Positions 1 through 11,460 of a DNA stretch of 64,000 nucleotides are shown here, in pieces. The stretch's first letter is position 1; the number at the start of each line of letters is the position of its first letter. The notes beneath the pieces were generated by a model, which was given only the letters and a program-made list of their open reading frames with translations, did no database searches and was not told the DNA's origin. The DNA is from Maratus speciosus. Its lineage: Eukaryota; Arthropoda; Arachnida; Araneae; Salticidae. Location of the stretch: assembly GCA_963932465.1 (NCBI GenBank), contig OZ010793.1, positions 367,998,459 through 368,062,458 of the forward strand, in the 5' to 3' direction. The translations under genes and the position numbers were made by a program.

Positions 1-1563
1 CAAAAGTAATGGTAGGAAATTGATGCTGACAGCCTCTGCTCTAACATAGACGCTATTTTATGTCAGTATCACTATCACCTAGACGTTGCAGGAGCAAAAA
101 AGCGTTCTAAATTTCGATTTTTGTGATCGGTAGGGGCTAGAAACTTAAAATTAGGCAAGGTACATATTTATTAGATATAAATGATCGTTAAGAACAGTTT
201 CGAAAAGAATAGAAATTTAAAAAGGAGTGAAAATGCGCGAAAACCGTTCTAAAAACGTTCTAAATTGCGATTTCTACTCAATCTCAGAAATACCAAAGCT
301 ATTTCAAAAGTAATGGTTGCAAATCAATGGTGACAGTCCCTGCTATAACATAGGTTATATTTTATGTTTTTGTCACTACCATCTGAGGGTTGCAAAAGCA
401 AAACATGCTCTAATTTGCGTTTTTTGCGCAACTGAGGGGTCTAACACTTTGAAGTATGGAATGGTATTTACTTACAAGGTGCAACTGCTTTATAAGAGCA
501 GTCGAAAGAAAATTCTAAATTTTAAAAGATGAAGTGAGCGAAAAGCGTTATAAATTACAATTTTTATGCAATCTTATCAAATACCAGACCGATTAAAAAA
601 ATAATGATGACAAATTGTTGGTGATAGAACCTGCTCAAACATAAGCTATATTTTATGGTCTTTGCCACTACCACCAGAGGGTTTCAGGAGCTAAAAACTT
701 CCTAAATTGCGATTTCTGTGATACTGAAGAGGCTAGAAACTTTAAATATGGCATAGTAGTTACTTATAAAATATAAATGCCCTCGAAGGACTATCGAAAA
801 TAAATTTGAATTAAAAAGGAGTGAAGCGAAGGGGAAGTGCGAAAAGCGTTCTAAAAAAGTCCTAAATTACAATTTCTATGCAATTTTAGGGAATATAAAC
901 CGTTTATAAAAGTAATAATTGCGAATCAATGGTAAAAGTCTCTGATCGTACACAGGCTATATTTTATGCGGATGATTCTACCACCTGGGGTTCACAGGAA
1001 CAACAAACGTTCTAAAAAAGACCTTTAAAAGCTTTCTAAATTACGTTTCTGTGGAATATTAGGAAAAAACAAGCCGATTTCAAAATTAATGTTGGCAAAT
1101 TAATGGTGACAGTTCCTATTTCAACATATCCCTTTATGTTGAGAGAGGTGGTAGGACTTGGAATTTGACATGATAGTTAATTTTAAGATGTAAGAAGATG
1201 GTTTCTAAAAAATACAAAACTTCAAATGAATACTGAAATGAGCGTATTAATTGAGCATAAAAGTTTAAAAATATTTTCTAAATTATAATTTATTTAGTTT
1301 TATTTCGTTTTATCAATTTAAGTCTCATTTATGCCTTATGCAGTGTAATAATGATGTTTAATCAAACTGTGTTTTAAATAGTAATTTTTTAATTATTCCT
1401 AAAAGTAATAAGTACCTTTTAATAAAAAAAACTTTTAATAAAATAAAATATTACCTTTTAATAAAATAAAAATGTAGTTAGTACCTTTTAATAAAAATTA
1501 GACATATAAATATCACTTGGCATATTTCATCTATTACGCGAGCAAAGCCGCCGGGTTTGCTAG
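1..1563 (+). mobile_element. Helitron-like element, 3' part with internal array
   Basis: This is a degenerate tandem array of units of about 300 bp. The recurring landmarks are CAAAAGTAATGG, TGACAGTCCCTGCT and a TATATTTTATG box. It ends in a GC-rich hairpin (GCAAAGCC...GGGTTTGC) followed by CTAG, with T as the next base, which is the 3' terminus of Helitrons. The same family is complete on the minus strand at 42489-46012. Units here align with that copy in order from the 3' end: an open stretch at 317-532 matches 43504-43719 closely and at nearly the same distance from the end. The 5' end lies outside the window. Short open frames in it are repeat sequence, not genes. Confidence 0.8.
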
Positions 1564-3141
1564 TAACATATAAATGCTCTCTATGAGCAGTCGAAAAAAA
1601 ATTCGAAATTTAAAAGTGGTGAAAATGCATGAATTACGTTCTTAAAAAGTTGTAAATTATGATTTCTATGCAGTTACTTATTAGATATAAATGACCTGCA
1701 AGAACAGTTACTAAAAATTTTGAATTTAAAAGGGTGAATTGAGCGAAAAGCGTTCAAAAACTTTGTGATTTCTGAATACTGAAGAGGCTTAGAAACTTTA
1801 AATATGGCATGGTAATGGTAGTTACTTATAAAATATAAATGTCCTCTAAGAAATTTCAAAAATAAATTCAAAATTTAAAAAGGGTGTAGCGAAGGGAAGG
1901 AGCGACAAGCGTTACTAAAAAAGTCCTAAATTACGATTTTATGCAATTTCAGGAAATAATAATCCGATTACAAAAGTAATGGTTGAGAATCAATGGTAAC
2001 AGTCGCTGATCCCATAAAGGCTATATTTTATGCCGGTGCCACTACCACCTGGGGTTGGCAGGAACAAAAAAATGTTCTAAAAAAACCTTTCAAAACTTTC
2101 TAAATTACTTTTACTATGGAATCCCAGGAAATACCAAACCGATTTCAAAAGTAATGGTGGTAAATTTACGGTGACAGTCCCTGCTCCAACATAGGCTATA
2201 TTGTATGTCAGTGCCACTACTAAAAGGGGGCGGAGGATGCCGGAGCGAAAAAATCTCTAAAATAGCATTTTTTGTTATATTGAAGGGGCTAAGAAACATG
2301 ATATTTGGCATGGTAGTTATTTATAAGATGTAAATGCTCTCTTAAAACTGTTAATAAAAAAAAAAAATCCACATTTAAAAACGTGAAATGAGCGAAAGGA
2401 TTTCTAAAAATGATCTAAATTTCTATTTTTATGGAATTTTTAAAAGTGGAAACTTGAAAGCTAAAACTTTTCTATTGAATATATTGAAATTACATATTTT
2501 TCTAATGAATAACTATTTCATTGAATTGTTAAAGATAGAAATTAAAAATTTGGTACGATAGATATTTCTAAGATTTAAATGCTCTCTAAAAACAGTTTCT
2601 AAAAGATTCTAAATTTAAAAGGCTAAAATGAGTGAAAAAACTTTTTAAAGCTTTCTAAGTTACGTTTTCTACAGAATATTAGGAAATACCAAACCGACTT
2701 CAAAATTATTGTTGGCAAATTTATGGCGACAGTCCTTGTTTCCTTATAGGCATTTTATGTTGGTGCCACTACCATCAGAGAGGTGGTTGATCCTTGGACA
2801 AGAAGCTTGGAATTTGAAATGATGGTTAATTTTAATATGTATATGCTTACTAAGAGCTGTTTCTAAAAAATTCAAAACTTCAAATGAATACAGAAATAAA
2901 CATAAAAGCTTCAAAATACTTTCTAAACTATCATTTATTTAGTATTAGTTTTAGTTCTTCTTATTAATTTAAGCCTCATTTTCGCCTAATGCAGTGTAAT
3001 AATAAAGTTTAATCAAACTGTGGCTTAGTAGTTTTTGAATTATTCCTAAAAGTATATATTTTTTCTGATAAAAATTAGACATACAAACAATTGCTTGGCA
3101 TACTTCAACTGTTACGAGAGCAAAGCCATCGGTTTTGCTAG
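1564..3141 (+). mobile_element. Second, head-to-tail Helitron-like copy, 5' truncated
   Basis: A second array of the same 300 bp family begins immediately after the CTAG terminus at 1563. It starts in the middle of a unit (ATATAAATGCTCTCT) and lacks the TCTATTCTATACTC start seen in the complete copy. It ends in a similar hairpin and CTAG at 3138-3141 followed by T. The units are more diverged than in the minus-strand copy at 44560-45960. Such junctions can come from tandem rolling-circle products or from insertion of one copy in another; which one applies here is inference. Confidence 0.75.
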
Positions 3142-4415
3142 TATAAATATATTTTTAATTAAGTATTGTAACTATTTTATTTCATGATTTCTTTTTTTTT
3201 TTCTTTTTGATATGTGTTAAATTTTGGAATGCGTCTTATACATTGTAAAAAAAGAGAAACGTTACTTCATCTACAAAATAACCACGTACGAAAATGCATA
3301 ATAACCTATTCCGAGTTATCCAAGATTCCGAAAAGCGTTTTTTAGCTTTAGAAAACTCAGAAACTAATATATTTTCGGGATTGAAAGAACTATTAATAAA
3401 AACAAAGTTACTTTTGCTGCCACCGATTTTTGGAAACATTTCCGAGTAGTTTTTATAGTGAATTAATCAGCTTTTTAACCTGAAATATAGGTATTTTGTA
3501 TGCTATACATTCTCAAGTAAATGTTTTCATGTTATACAAACATGTTTTAGAGACAAGCATGATAAATTAACAGCGTTATCATTAACGTAAAATTTATATT
3601 ATTTTGTTATTCTGACATGTATAAATTCAGTTACGCAGCTGAAAATGTTTAATTGAGAATGCATATCATGCTAAAAACCGATTAAATCGCTATAAAAACT
3701 ATTCGAAAACGTTTTAGAAAAACAGCGGCAGCAAAATTAATATATATATATATAAAAGCTTCTTTAAATCTCGAAAATATATTCGTTTCGTGGTGTCTAA
3801 AGATAAGCAGCGCTTTTCGTAATCTGGGTGACTCGGAAAGGTTATTGAATATTTTCGTAACGCGTTATATTACTTTAAAAAGCATTATTAAAAAGCATTG
3901 GATTTTTTTACAATGCAATACTCTGAGTTCACAAAAAGATCAACTTTATCACTGAAGGTTATATGGAACATTAGCAGCCATTTTATTTACTTATCCTTAA
4001 TTACTACTTAAACTTTTACTAAACTAGTATCGTTACACTTGTTTTGTTTTTGTTTTTTAAGTTTCACGTTACTGAAAACTATAATCTTCTTACCATAAAA
4101 TACCACCGAGAAATCTGGCGTCAATATAATAAGTAATTAGAGCTTCCTTAATACCACATGAAGGGCATCATTTTGAATTTCATTGTTCGATGCCGACTTT
4201 CATACCAAATTGTTCGTTCTTTGCTTAGCCGTAGAAAAACCAACCGCCATTGATTTAACATGTCGATAAAAATTGTTACCCTTTAACCATTGATAATATA
4301 GTCTGCCATTTTAATCATCCTTCTTCTTAAATTCTTTCTCACGCATTCATGGTGTCCTTGACGATTCTAATTAGTTATTATTTTCTATAATCTTCTGCAT
4401 GAACAATTATAGAGG
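3142..4415. other. AT-rich stretch with no recognised feature
   Basis: No gene, RNA or bounded repeat was recognised. There is a short TA run near 3739-3753 and scattered poly(T). The minus-strand open stretch near 3236-3439 has no recognisable motif and is probably chance. Confidence 0.5.
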
Positions 4416-5725
4416 AAAAGGTCCAAATACCGGCTACCACTTTTGTTTTCAAGATTTTGTTTTCCACTTTTGTTCAGATCATACAATTTTCAAAATTAAT
4501 AAAATAAAAAGTGACAGCAGGATACCTTGACATGTTTTACACCTGTTTAGAGAAAAAAAATCAGTTTAAAAGGCGTTTTCTGTTTATAAAAAGCAAAATT
4601 CCGAAAGTCTTCAAATTTTGAGTTTTTAAAATGGGGTCTAAATACCGGCTACCTAAGTTTTTTTTTTTTTTTTTTTTTCCAAAAGATCACACAAATAGAG
4701 CTAATGAGAATTATTAAGCAATAAGAATATTATTTTAATAAATTGTATTGATTAATAACATTTCTTATGCACAGAAAAAATACGCAATTTTTAATAAATA
4801 AGCATTTTTGTCAAATTTCTAAAATTCTTTACGACTATCTCTCACAGTCTTCTTCCCATTATGTTTCTAATTTTGCTTTTTAACGTGTAAAACAATAAAA
4901 AAGCTTGCTGACTGAAATGAGAATTATTTTATCTGAAAAAAAATCAAAAACCTAATATCACTCTCTGCGTCGGTATAGTCCCTATCAGCCCAGATATCGC
5001 ATTCTTAACATTGAACCCAGAATCCCCTCCCCCATTCTTGCCCACAGAGAAAGCACCCATGCAGAAGACACAAATTTATCATCCTCCTCTGTTGGATATT
5101 TTCCTTTTTCACTTTTTTAACACTCTCGCTGCGTAATTGTTTTATCAAAATAGCTTCAAAATTGCGTATTTAACCCCTTCGCGACGAGTGTCTTTTAAGA
5201 ATTGTTATTCTTTTGTCACCGGTTTTTCAAAACAAAAATTTTTGTCTAATTTAACCGGGAAAATGCTCCGATTAAATAAGGCAAAATTTACAATAAAAAA
5301 ATAACTGGTGGGAATAATCAAAGAGGGTTAATTAGACGGAAAAAACGCATCCCCGAGGAAATCTCGGGTTGCGCAGCGAGAGGGTTAAAATCAGATTTCT
5401 GCCTCTTTCGCCTGGTTTACTCCGTCATTTTTTCTCTTTCTCTTCACATTTATTACAGGCAATTTTGTATTGTCCAACAGCGCTTTTTTGGAAAGTGATC
5501 CGGTAACCAGTGTCGGTCCTGAAGAATTACGACCATGGTTGCTTTTTTATATTGCGAAATGGGACTGGAACTACTTCTGAACCATTTAAATTAATTTATT
5601 AATTATGGAACTATTTAAATTAATTTATTTTCCTCCCCTTCAAGCAGAGCAACCGAGAGAGGTCCAAATACCAGCTAGCCGGTATTTAGACCACTCTAGG
5701 TAGCCGGTAATCGGACCACTGCTAT
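4416..5725. repeat. Repeat bounded by GGTCCAAATACCGGCTA motifs
   Basis: The motif GGTCCAAATACCGGCTACC occurs near 4430, and a variant lies near 4626. Near 5658-5724 it occurs both forward and inverted: GGTCCAAATACCAGCT is followed directly by AGCCGGTATTTAGACC, an imperfect 32 bp palindrome. A second copy of the right terminus follows and ends CCGGTAATCGGACCACTG. The inverted ends read CAGTGGTCC, which suits a Tc1/mariner-pogo or similar TIR element, but no transposase and no clear target duplication were seen. The interior contains a TTAA-flanked MITE (5174-5384) and a GC-richer patch near 4965-5060 without a recognisable function. Confidence 0.45.
5174..5384. mobile_element. TTAA-flanked MITE, 211 bp
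   Basis: The element lies between TTAA at 5170-5173 and TTAA at 5385-5388. The left end is CCCCTTCGCGACG and the right end, read inward, is CCCTCTCGCTGCG, so the tips are imperfect inverted repeats starting with CCC. TTAA targets and CCC tips are typical of piggyBac-type elements; Kolobok also uses TTAA. There is no coding capacity. A related tip, CTCTCGCTGCG, lies just upstream near 5121. Confidence 0.6.
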
Positions 5726-6226
5726 GTTTAAGTTAAAACCGGTATTACTCATTCATATAATAAAATACCAATAATGTGCGCGTGGCAATTGAGAGCTAAA
5801 TATGTCTAGAAAATAACTTAATCAAAAATTCAAGCCAATATACAATCAGTATATTTTTTTAAAAAATGAGAAACACACATCTGAAAAACTTTTGATGAAC
5901 CAGATTACGTAGATTCGACACTTTTGCATTTACTAAATGACATTATTTTGTAAATGACACAGACTTCAGCGACGTACTTTTCGTAACTTTCTTCTCTCAA
6001 TTAAAATTACAAACTCTGCTTATCACCGCTAGGCTGTGCTGCGCTCAGAACACCTAGTAGCCAATATTTGCACCTTCTCCTCTAAGTATTCACCATTATA
6101 CGATGCAATCACACCTAAATAGATGACGTATAAGAATGGAATAATAATGATGTAATTTCTGTCAGAAATATTATTGCAAAAGTCTTTTTGGGGTTGTTTT
6201 CAGCTCTGTTACGTTATTTTATTTTA

Positions 6227-6275
6227 CTAGGGGGTTCGGCCCCCTACGAGCTACGCTCGCCAACCTCCGTTCAGA
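6227..6275 (-). mobile_element. Helitron 3' terminus (minus strand)
   Basis: Read on the minus strand, the sequence ends with GGCGAGCGTAGCTCG, a perfect GGGGG...CCCCC hairpin (6230-6244) and CTAG followed by T at 6226. A short GC-rich hairpin just before CTRR-T is the diagnostic 3' end of Helitrons. The element should extend to higher coordinates, but no 5' TC end was recognised, so its length is unknown. It is a different family from the copies at 1-3141 and 42489-46012. Confidence 0.65.
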
Positions 6276-6732
6276 CACCGCAGTTTCTAAAAGCACGCTA
6301 ATTTGATCGGCTTTAAAAAGATTTTGGAAGATTGAATTATAATTTTAAAAACAGTGGCGATCTCCCTATAAACGGGTTTCTACTCATTTTTCTTTGATTG
6401 GTTAATTTTAAGGAAAAATCAGCTGATGTTAAAAGATACAATGGCTGTTTTCGTCTTTGATTATATAAAATCAGTTAAGCATTTCAAAATAAGCTAATAT
6501 ATAAAATATATATGCTTCAAAATAAGCAAATCATCAAAATGCAAATATATTTTACAAATACCAGTGCCTTCTTTTGACGGAAACGACACAGAAGGTTAAC
6601 GAATCTTAACTAAACCATTTAAGCAATTTCTTTATTTTCTGCTTTACAGATTTTTCTTTTTCAAATCCTATTTTTTGTTGATGACACTTCATTTTCAGCT
6701 TGTAATCTTTTTTATTTTCTTTTATTTTTTTT
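6276..6732. other. No gene seen; possible body of the Helitron ending at 6227
   Basis: AT-rich sequence without an open reading frame of note. It may be the body of the Helitron whose 3' end lies at 6227, but there is no direct evidence for that. Confidence 0.35.
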
Positions 6733-6915
6733 AGGCCTCATCAAAACAATGTTCATAGATAGGAACTAACAATTAAACACAACTTAAAAGTCATCAATAC
6801 AAGTAAATAAAAACCAATAGGTAAGTAATATAAAAAGTAGTTTACCAGTGGTGAGAAATAATTAATTAGTTTGCTTTTTACGCAGGCGGGTTTTTTGATT
6901 TTTTAAATTTAATTT
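6733..6915 (+). repeat. Dispersed repeat, copy 1 (inverted at 28205-28395)
   Basis: This segment contains AAGTCATCAATACAAGTAAA, GGTGAGAAATAA and TACGCAGGCGGGTTTTTTGA. The same landmarks occur in reverse order and complement at 28205-28395, where the last reads AAAAACCCGACTGCGTA. It is a dispersed repeat with no visible coding capacity. Its boundaries are uncertain. Confidence 0.6.
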
Positions 6916-7038
6916 TACTTGTTACTTGTTGGAGAAAGTAAAAGAAATGTAAATTGCAAAAGTGTTCAAAATAAGTTAGGAATTAAGATTATGTTCATAG
7001 AAAAACACTGCCATTAATTTTTAAATAGTTACACTTTT

Positions 7039-7963
7039 TAGCTCACAGGCTATCAAAGCCCGAGAGCTAATGTGCCCGCGGGCTCTCTATGTACATATGC
7101 ATGTACGTAACGCTATAACTCTTGATAGAAATATCCGATTTGCTTCAAATTTTGGATATAGGTTCATTCTGATAAGGCTCTTACCTGATTAGTTTTGGTG
7201 GTTCATTGGTTAAGTATAAAGGTTAAGTATAAAGGTTAAGTATATAAGTGAACGTGGTCTAATACCCCTTAAGTTAGATAAATGGGTTTTTAATGCAGAA
7301 TTACCCGATTTGCTTCGATTTTTTTCGTAGGCTGAAAAGGCACTTCGCTGAGTAGTTTTTGGGATTCATTGGTTAAGTATAAAGTGGCGAACGGGGGGGG
7401 GGGGAGAATCCCCTCCCTCAATTTAGATAAATGGGTTTTTCATGCATAACTATCCGATTTGCTCCAAATTTGGTATACTGGTTTATTCTGATAAGGCGCT
7501 TACCTGATTAGTTTTGGAGGTTCATTGGTTAAGTATAAAGGGGGGGAATAATCCCCCTTAATTTAGATAAATGTGTTTTTCATGCAGAATTATCTGATTT
7601 GCAACAAATTTGGCATACCGTTTTTTTCTGATAAGGTGCTCCCCTGATTAGATTTGCATGTTCATTGGTTAAGTATAAAGGGGGGGGGGGAAATGAAGGA
7701 GCTAATTCCACCCCTTAATTTAGCTAAATGGGTTTTTCATTCAGAATTATCGGATTTGCTTCAAATTCCGTATGCCGGTTTATTCTGATAAGGCGCTTCC
7801 CTGATTAGATTTGAAGTTCATTGTTTAAGTATAAAGAAAGAAATGGGGAGTGGGGCTAATAACTCTTAATTTATTTTTCGAGGGGCATTATTCTTTTAAT
7901 AAGAGTAGAATATAGAATTATTGTGAATAGCCTGTGAGCTCAATGCCTTCAGTTTAACTGGGC

Positions 7964-7970
<7 letters not shown>
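7039..7970 (+). repeat. TIR-bounded tandem repeat family, copy with five units
   Basis: The left tip AGCTCACAGGCTATC is inverted at the right end as ATAGCCTGTGAGCT, followed by AGTTTAACTGGGCAC. Inside are five units of 140-162 bp (GATAAGGC-type landmarks at 7171, 7333, 7490, 7630 and 7787), each with a core like ATCCGATTTGCTTCAAATTT and ending in AAGTATAAAG plus a G run. A TATG/TACG run lies before the first unit. Other copies at 31770-32420 and 58985-59194 have three units and one unit, so unit number varies between insertions. No protein is encoded. The superfamily is unknown. Confidence 0.75.

Positions 7971-7994
<24 letters not shown>
7971..7994 (+). repeat. Poly(T) tract
   Basis: An uninterrupted T tract directly follows the terminal motif of the preceding repeat. 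Similar homopolymers of more than 20 bases occur near 4659, 9560, 13953, 33873, 35131, 40594, 41965, 47471, 48767 and 54306. Confidence 0.9.
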
Positions 7995-8489
7995 GTTAGA
8001 CGGCCTAAGTGCACTAAAAGTTATATTTAAGAAAAAAGATATCCCTGTTCTGACAAGTACAACAGTAAAAATTTCATTCTTCTACGACCAAAATTCAACG
8101 AGTTTTGATGTTTTAAATTTTATGAAATTTCGAAACTTTCCGCCGAAAGTTACGAATGTAGATGTCGTCTTTCTACAGTATGCAAAATTGAAGTTTTTCG
8201 TAACAATATTCTGATTGTGCAGGAAAGTGTTTCATAATCTTTGCGTGATGCATGGTTTTTCTTTCTTGTTAAAGGATATTAACGATATATCATAGGAAGG
8301 GCATCATGATTTTATATATTCTTAATTAGCGCATGACACAAAAAAAATGTTGTGGACTTTTTGTGCTTTTATGGTTTTCCTTGCACAAAACGGGAATTCT
8401 CTAAACAAGAATCAATGCCATGTAAATATTTTTAACATTCTTTGACATCATATTACAAATTTTTTTTTCTCGTTATACAACTAAGACAA

Positions 8490-10275
8490 TTGTTAGCCCC
8501 CGGTATGCTATTTCTTTCAGGCAACAATTAAAGGGTCGTCCCTAAAAAATAACCTTACGTTACATTAGCCAGTCGTAAAACGAAGGAGATGTATCATTGC
8601 ACTGTTAAATACTGATAATATCTCTTGCTTTTTTTTAAACTTCTAAACATCGTACATTTTCAATTTTTACACCACCGTATAGGAAAAAAAGTACTTTTAA
8701 ATGCAATTTGTTTGAAAACTGCATCTCAATTTATTTTTGAGATATTATTTTTTTTTTTTTGTAGTTTTTAAAGTCGTGTCTGGCAACTGAAAATATCTAT
8801 TGCGGTTTTTTAAACTTCTAAACATCGCACATTTTTAATTTTTACACCGCTGTATCAGAAAAAAGGTCTTTTAAATGCAATTTATTTGAAAACTGCATCT
8901 CAATTTATTTTTGAGATATTATTATTATTTTTTTTTTTAACCATTTGGAAAAATGGTTATTGTCCTCGTCAGGGTAGGAAATCAAAAGCATATCTGAAGC
9001 TTTTTATTGGTTTGATAGCATTTTATTCGTTTTCTGATAGGTCTATACAGTAACCTGTATTTCCCTTTACTTTCAGCAGAGATGGATACTTCTGTTGCCA
9101 CTATGACAAAAAAGTAATAACAACTACAAAAAAAATTAATAACTCAGAAACAAATTGAGATACAGTTTTCAAACAAATTGCATTTAAAAGTACATTTTTT
9201 TCTCTATACGATGGTGTAAAAAGTAATATTGTGGAATGTTTAGAAGTTTAAGAATGAAATTTCATTTAAAATGGGTCGTCAGATTTCTTGGAAATCTGAC
9301 AATGGAAAAGCCTTTTCCCGAACAGCCAATGAAATGCTTGGATAATACGTAAGTTTCAGGTGGATAATACGCAAGGTTCAGGAAATCTGAGGAGTCGCAG
9401 GCGATTTTTGTCGCTTGCAATTTTTACATGTAATAACACTATTAATGCTTAATTCATGGCGTACGTAATGTATGATCAACTCCGTGCGATTTTTTATGTC
9501 TTAAATTTTAGTCTTTGAAAAAATCATTTTCCAAACGGTCGTTGTAATTTGTTAAATTGCTTTTTTTTTTTTTTTTTTTTTGTAGTTTTAAAGCTATGTC
9601 TATGGCAACTGAAGTACTCTATTTCTGTAGAAAGGGAAACGAAAATAGTAGATTACTATATCTTTTTGTTGTCATTTTCTCATAAAAATTGAAAAAAAAT
9701 ATTAATTAAAATATGTGCTATGCCAAGAATATCGTCTGCTATAAAAATGTATTCTAAAGTATATATGTGTGAGCTTTTTCTCCGCAATTTACTTAATTCC
9801 TATCAAAAAGCTGAAAGAATGCAATTTTATTAATCCATGTGTAATAGCATTTTTCCAAATTTTGAAAAAATATAAATGAATGATTTCTGATAAAATATGG
9901 AACTATTATAAACTATATTTAATTTTCAGTATCCATATTAATGTTACAAACAAATGAAGGCTTATAAATCATTATATACCCGATTTTTTTGTCGAGTTTC
10001 TTCAACGACATCGCTTTTTGCTGGATTTATGTATTATTTCGCGATGGCGACGTCCTATGCATACTTTTCTTTGGGTGTTGTTTAAGACTGGAACGTAAAT
10101 GTGGAATTCATCAGCGGATGCAAATGACGTCATTTTAGATAAAATAAAAGCGTCTATTTTAATTCTTAAAACCGAAATATGTTTTGTACTATCTATATTT
10201 ATATGGTTTTTTTTTTTTTTCCCCATCGGGCGCGACATTAAATTCTGGAAAAGCATAATTCCTGTTTTCTAGTTT
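8490..10275 (+). repeat. Composite repeat block, paralogous to 41760-42488 plus 46013-46135
   Basis: The block starts with GTTAGCCCCCGGTATGCTA and ends with ATTCCTGTTTTCTAGTTT. The same landmarks, in the same order, flank the Helitron at 42489-46012, which shows that both are copies of one longer repeat. This copy has a tandem duplication of about 175 bp (near 8625-8935) and a nested CCATTTGG element. Because it lacks the Helitron, the stretch near 10137-10155 gives the unoccupied Helitron target. It encodes no recognisable protein. Confidence 0.75.
8941..9539 (+). mobile_element. CCATTTGG-ended TIR element, copy 1
   Basis: The left tip CCATTTGGAAAAATG is inverted at the right as TCATTTTCCAAACGG; the shared sequence then continues as TCGTTGTAATTTGTTAAA. 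Other copies are at 27615-28063 (inverted) and 50989-51528. The interior carries a stretch (9120-9250) that is the reverse complement of the host block near 8640-8750, so the element and block share sequence. There is no clear target duplication and no transposase, so the superfamily is unassigned. Confidence 0.65.
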
Positions 10276-10319
10276 TAATGTATTTCTTTCGGTGTATGAA
10301 AATAAACCCTACCTGAATT

Positions 10320-10508
10320 TTGCAGAGCGGAAAGCAGGCAGACGATTTCAGCACTTTAGCTAAAGGCAACACCCAAGTTATCCCTTCCTCAATCGATTTC
10401 CGTCATCTTCTCCCATTAAACGAATTCTTCTTTAGAAATAAACAAAAGGCCTCTCTTTTCGTTACATTCTTCGAAAGTCGTGAACAAAATCGTCGTTCGA
10501 GGCAATAA
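10320..10508 (+). CDS. Unrecognised open stretch, possibly an exon
   Basis: This is a 62-codon open frame in a patch that is visibly richer in GC and CpG than its surroundings and is not seen elsewhere in the window. It has no ATG at its start. It follows a pyrimidine-poor TTTTGCAG that could act as a 3' splice site; on the minus strand the same border reads CAG|GTAGGG, which could be a 5' splice site. I recognise no domain. It may be an exon or untranslated exon of an unknown gene, or chance. The only support is composition and lack of repetition. Confidence 0.15.
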   Translation: MQSGKQADDFSTLAKGNTQVIPSSIDFRHLLPLNEFFFRNKQKASLFVTFFESREQNRRSRQ

Positions 10509-10559
10509 GTCGATAAAAAGATATCAACAAATCACGACCCCTTCCCCCCTCATCTAAAA

Positions 10560-11224
10560 CAATAGGCCTGGTGAGTGAACACTGATTGTCGCATCGTGAT
10601 GGAGTGATAATCCAGTGAGTTATAGAATCACACACAAGAAATGGAGGAAGTTAAGATATCATTATCTATAATTTGTAACAGGTAGAAAAAAATAATAACA
10701 TTTATATAAGGATCAATCATTTGAGGCAGTATTATTTTCAAAATAAATTTAGCTAAAGATATTCCATATCAATATGCTTACTGCATATTTGTGTTACATC
10801 CTTGATGTTTTTAAAGGGGAATTACAGTCGGCGATTCTTCTTTTCGAAATTATAATATGTTTTGATTCTTAAAATTATTTAATCATACCATATTGACCTA
10901 TGTGATGAATATTTTAAATTAATTTATCAAAGCAATTCTTAAAATATAAATCGTATTTTGGCCTGTAATTTCATTTTATTAGTTTCTATTACAAAATTAA
11001 TTTTATTTTTTAAATCAATTTATTCACAGTTGTAAACATGAAACCTGTCATACAATTTTCAATAATATTTTCTCATTTCCTCCCTGATTTTAATAATTGT
11101 AACTTTCCATATTTATTATTCTTTTTAATATGTTAATCCTTGGTTTTTTATCATGATCTAAAAAAAAACTTGCAGATTTCAGAAAATTAATACAAAATGA
11201 ATTATTCGTCTTATCAGTTTAAAC
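10560..11224. other. AT-rich stretch with no recognised feature
   Basis: No open frame, RNA or bounded repeat was recognised between the GC-richer patch at 10320-10508 and the foldback MITE that begins at 11227. Confidence 0.5.
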
Positions 11225-11226
11225 TA

Positions 11227-11428
11227 CACTGTAAAAAAAATCTGTTAAGTTACTAAAGTGTTTCTAGGAAACTGGGATTCCTAGAACTTTTTATATAACG
11301 GCAACAACAAAAATTCCTGTAACAGCGTCTGTTACAGGATTTTTTCTTGTTGCCGTTACATAAAAAGTTCTAGGAATCCCAGTTTCCTAGAAAAACTTTA
11401 GTAACTTTACAGATTTTTTTCTATAGTG
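11227..11428. mobile_element. CACTG-ended foldback MITE, copy A (202 bp)
   Basis: The element is almost a perfect hairpin. Each arm runs through CTAGGAAACTGGGATTC and GTAACGGCAAC-like blocks to a centre near TGTAACAG. Tips are CACTGTAAAAAA and TATAGTG, flanked by TA on both sides. The same family at 14835-15038 interrupts the Tc1 transposase. Tips of CACTG with a 2 bp target duplication fit EnSpm/CACTA-type non-autonomous elements; Tc1/mariner-type MITEs are the alternative for this TA-flanked copy. Confidence 0.8.
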
Positions 11429-11460
11429 TAGTAAGTTGTGGCAATCACAAAATTTTATTG

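Noticed and set aside
317..532. A 71-codon frame nearly repeated at 43504-43719 on the other strand, suggesting a conserved small protein
   Set aside because: Both lie in equivalent units of the Helitron-like array. The frame is not kept in other units, and the similarity is explained by nucleotide identity of the whole element.
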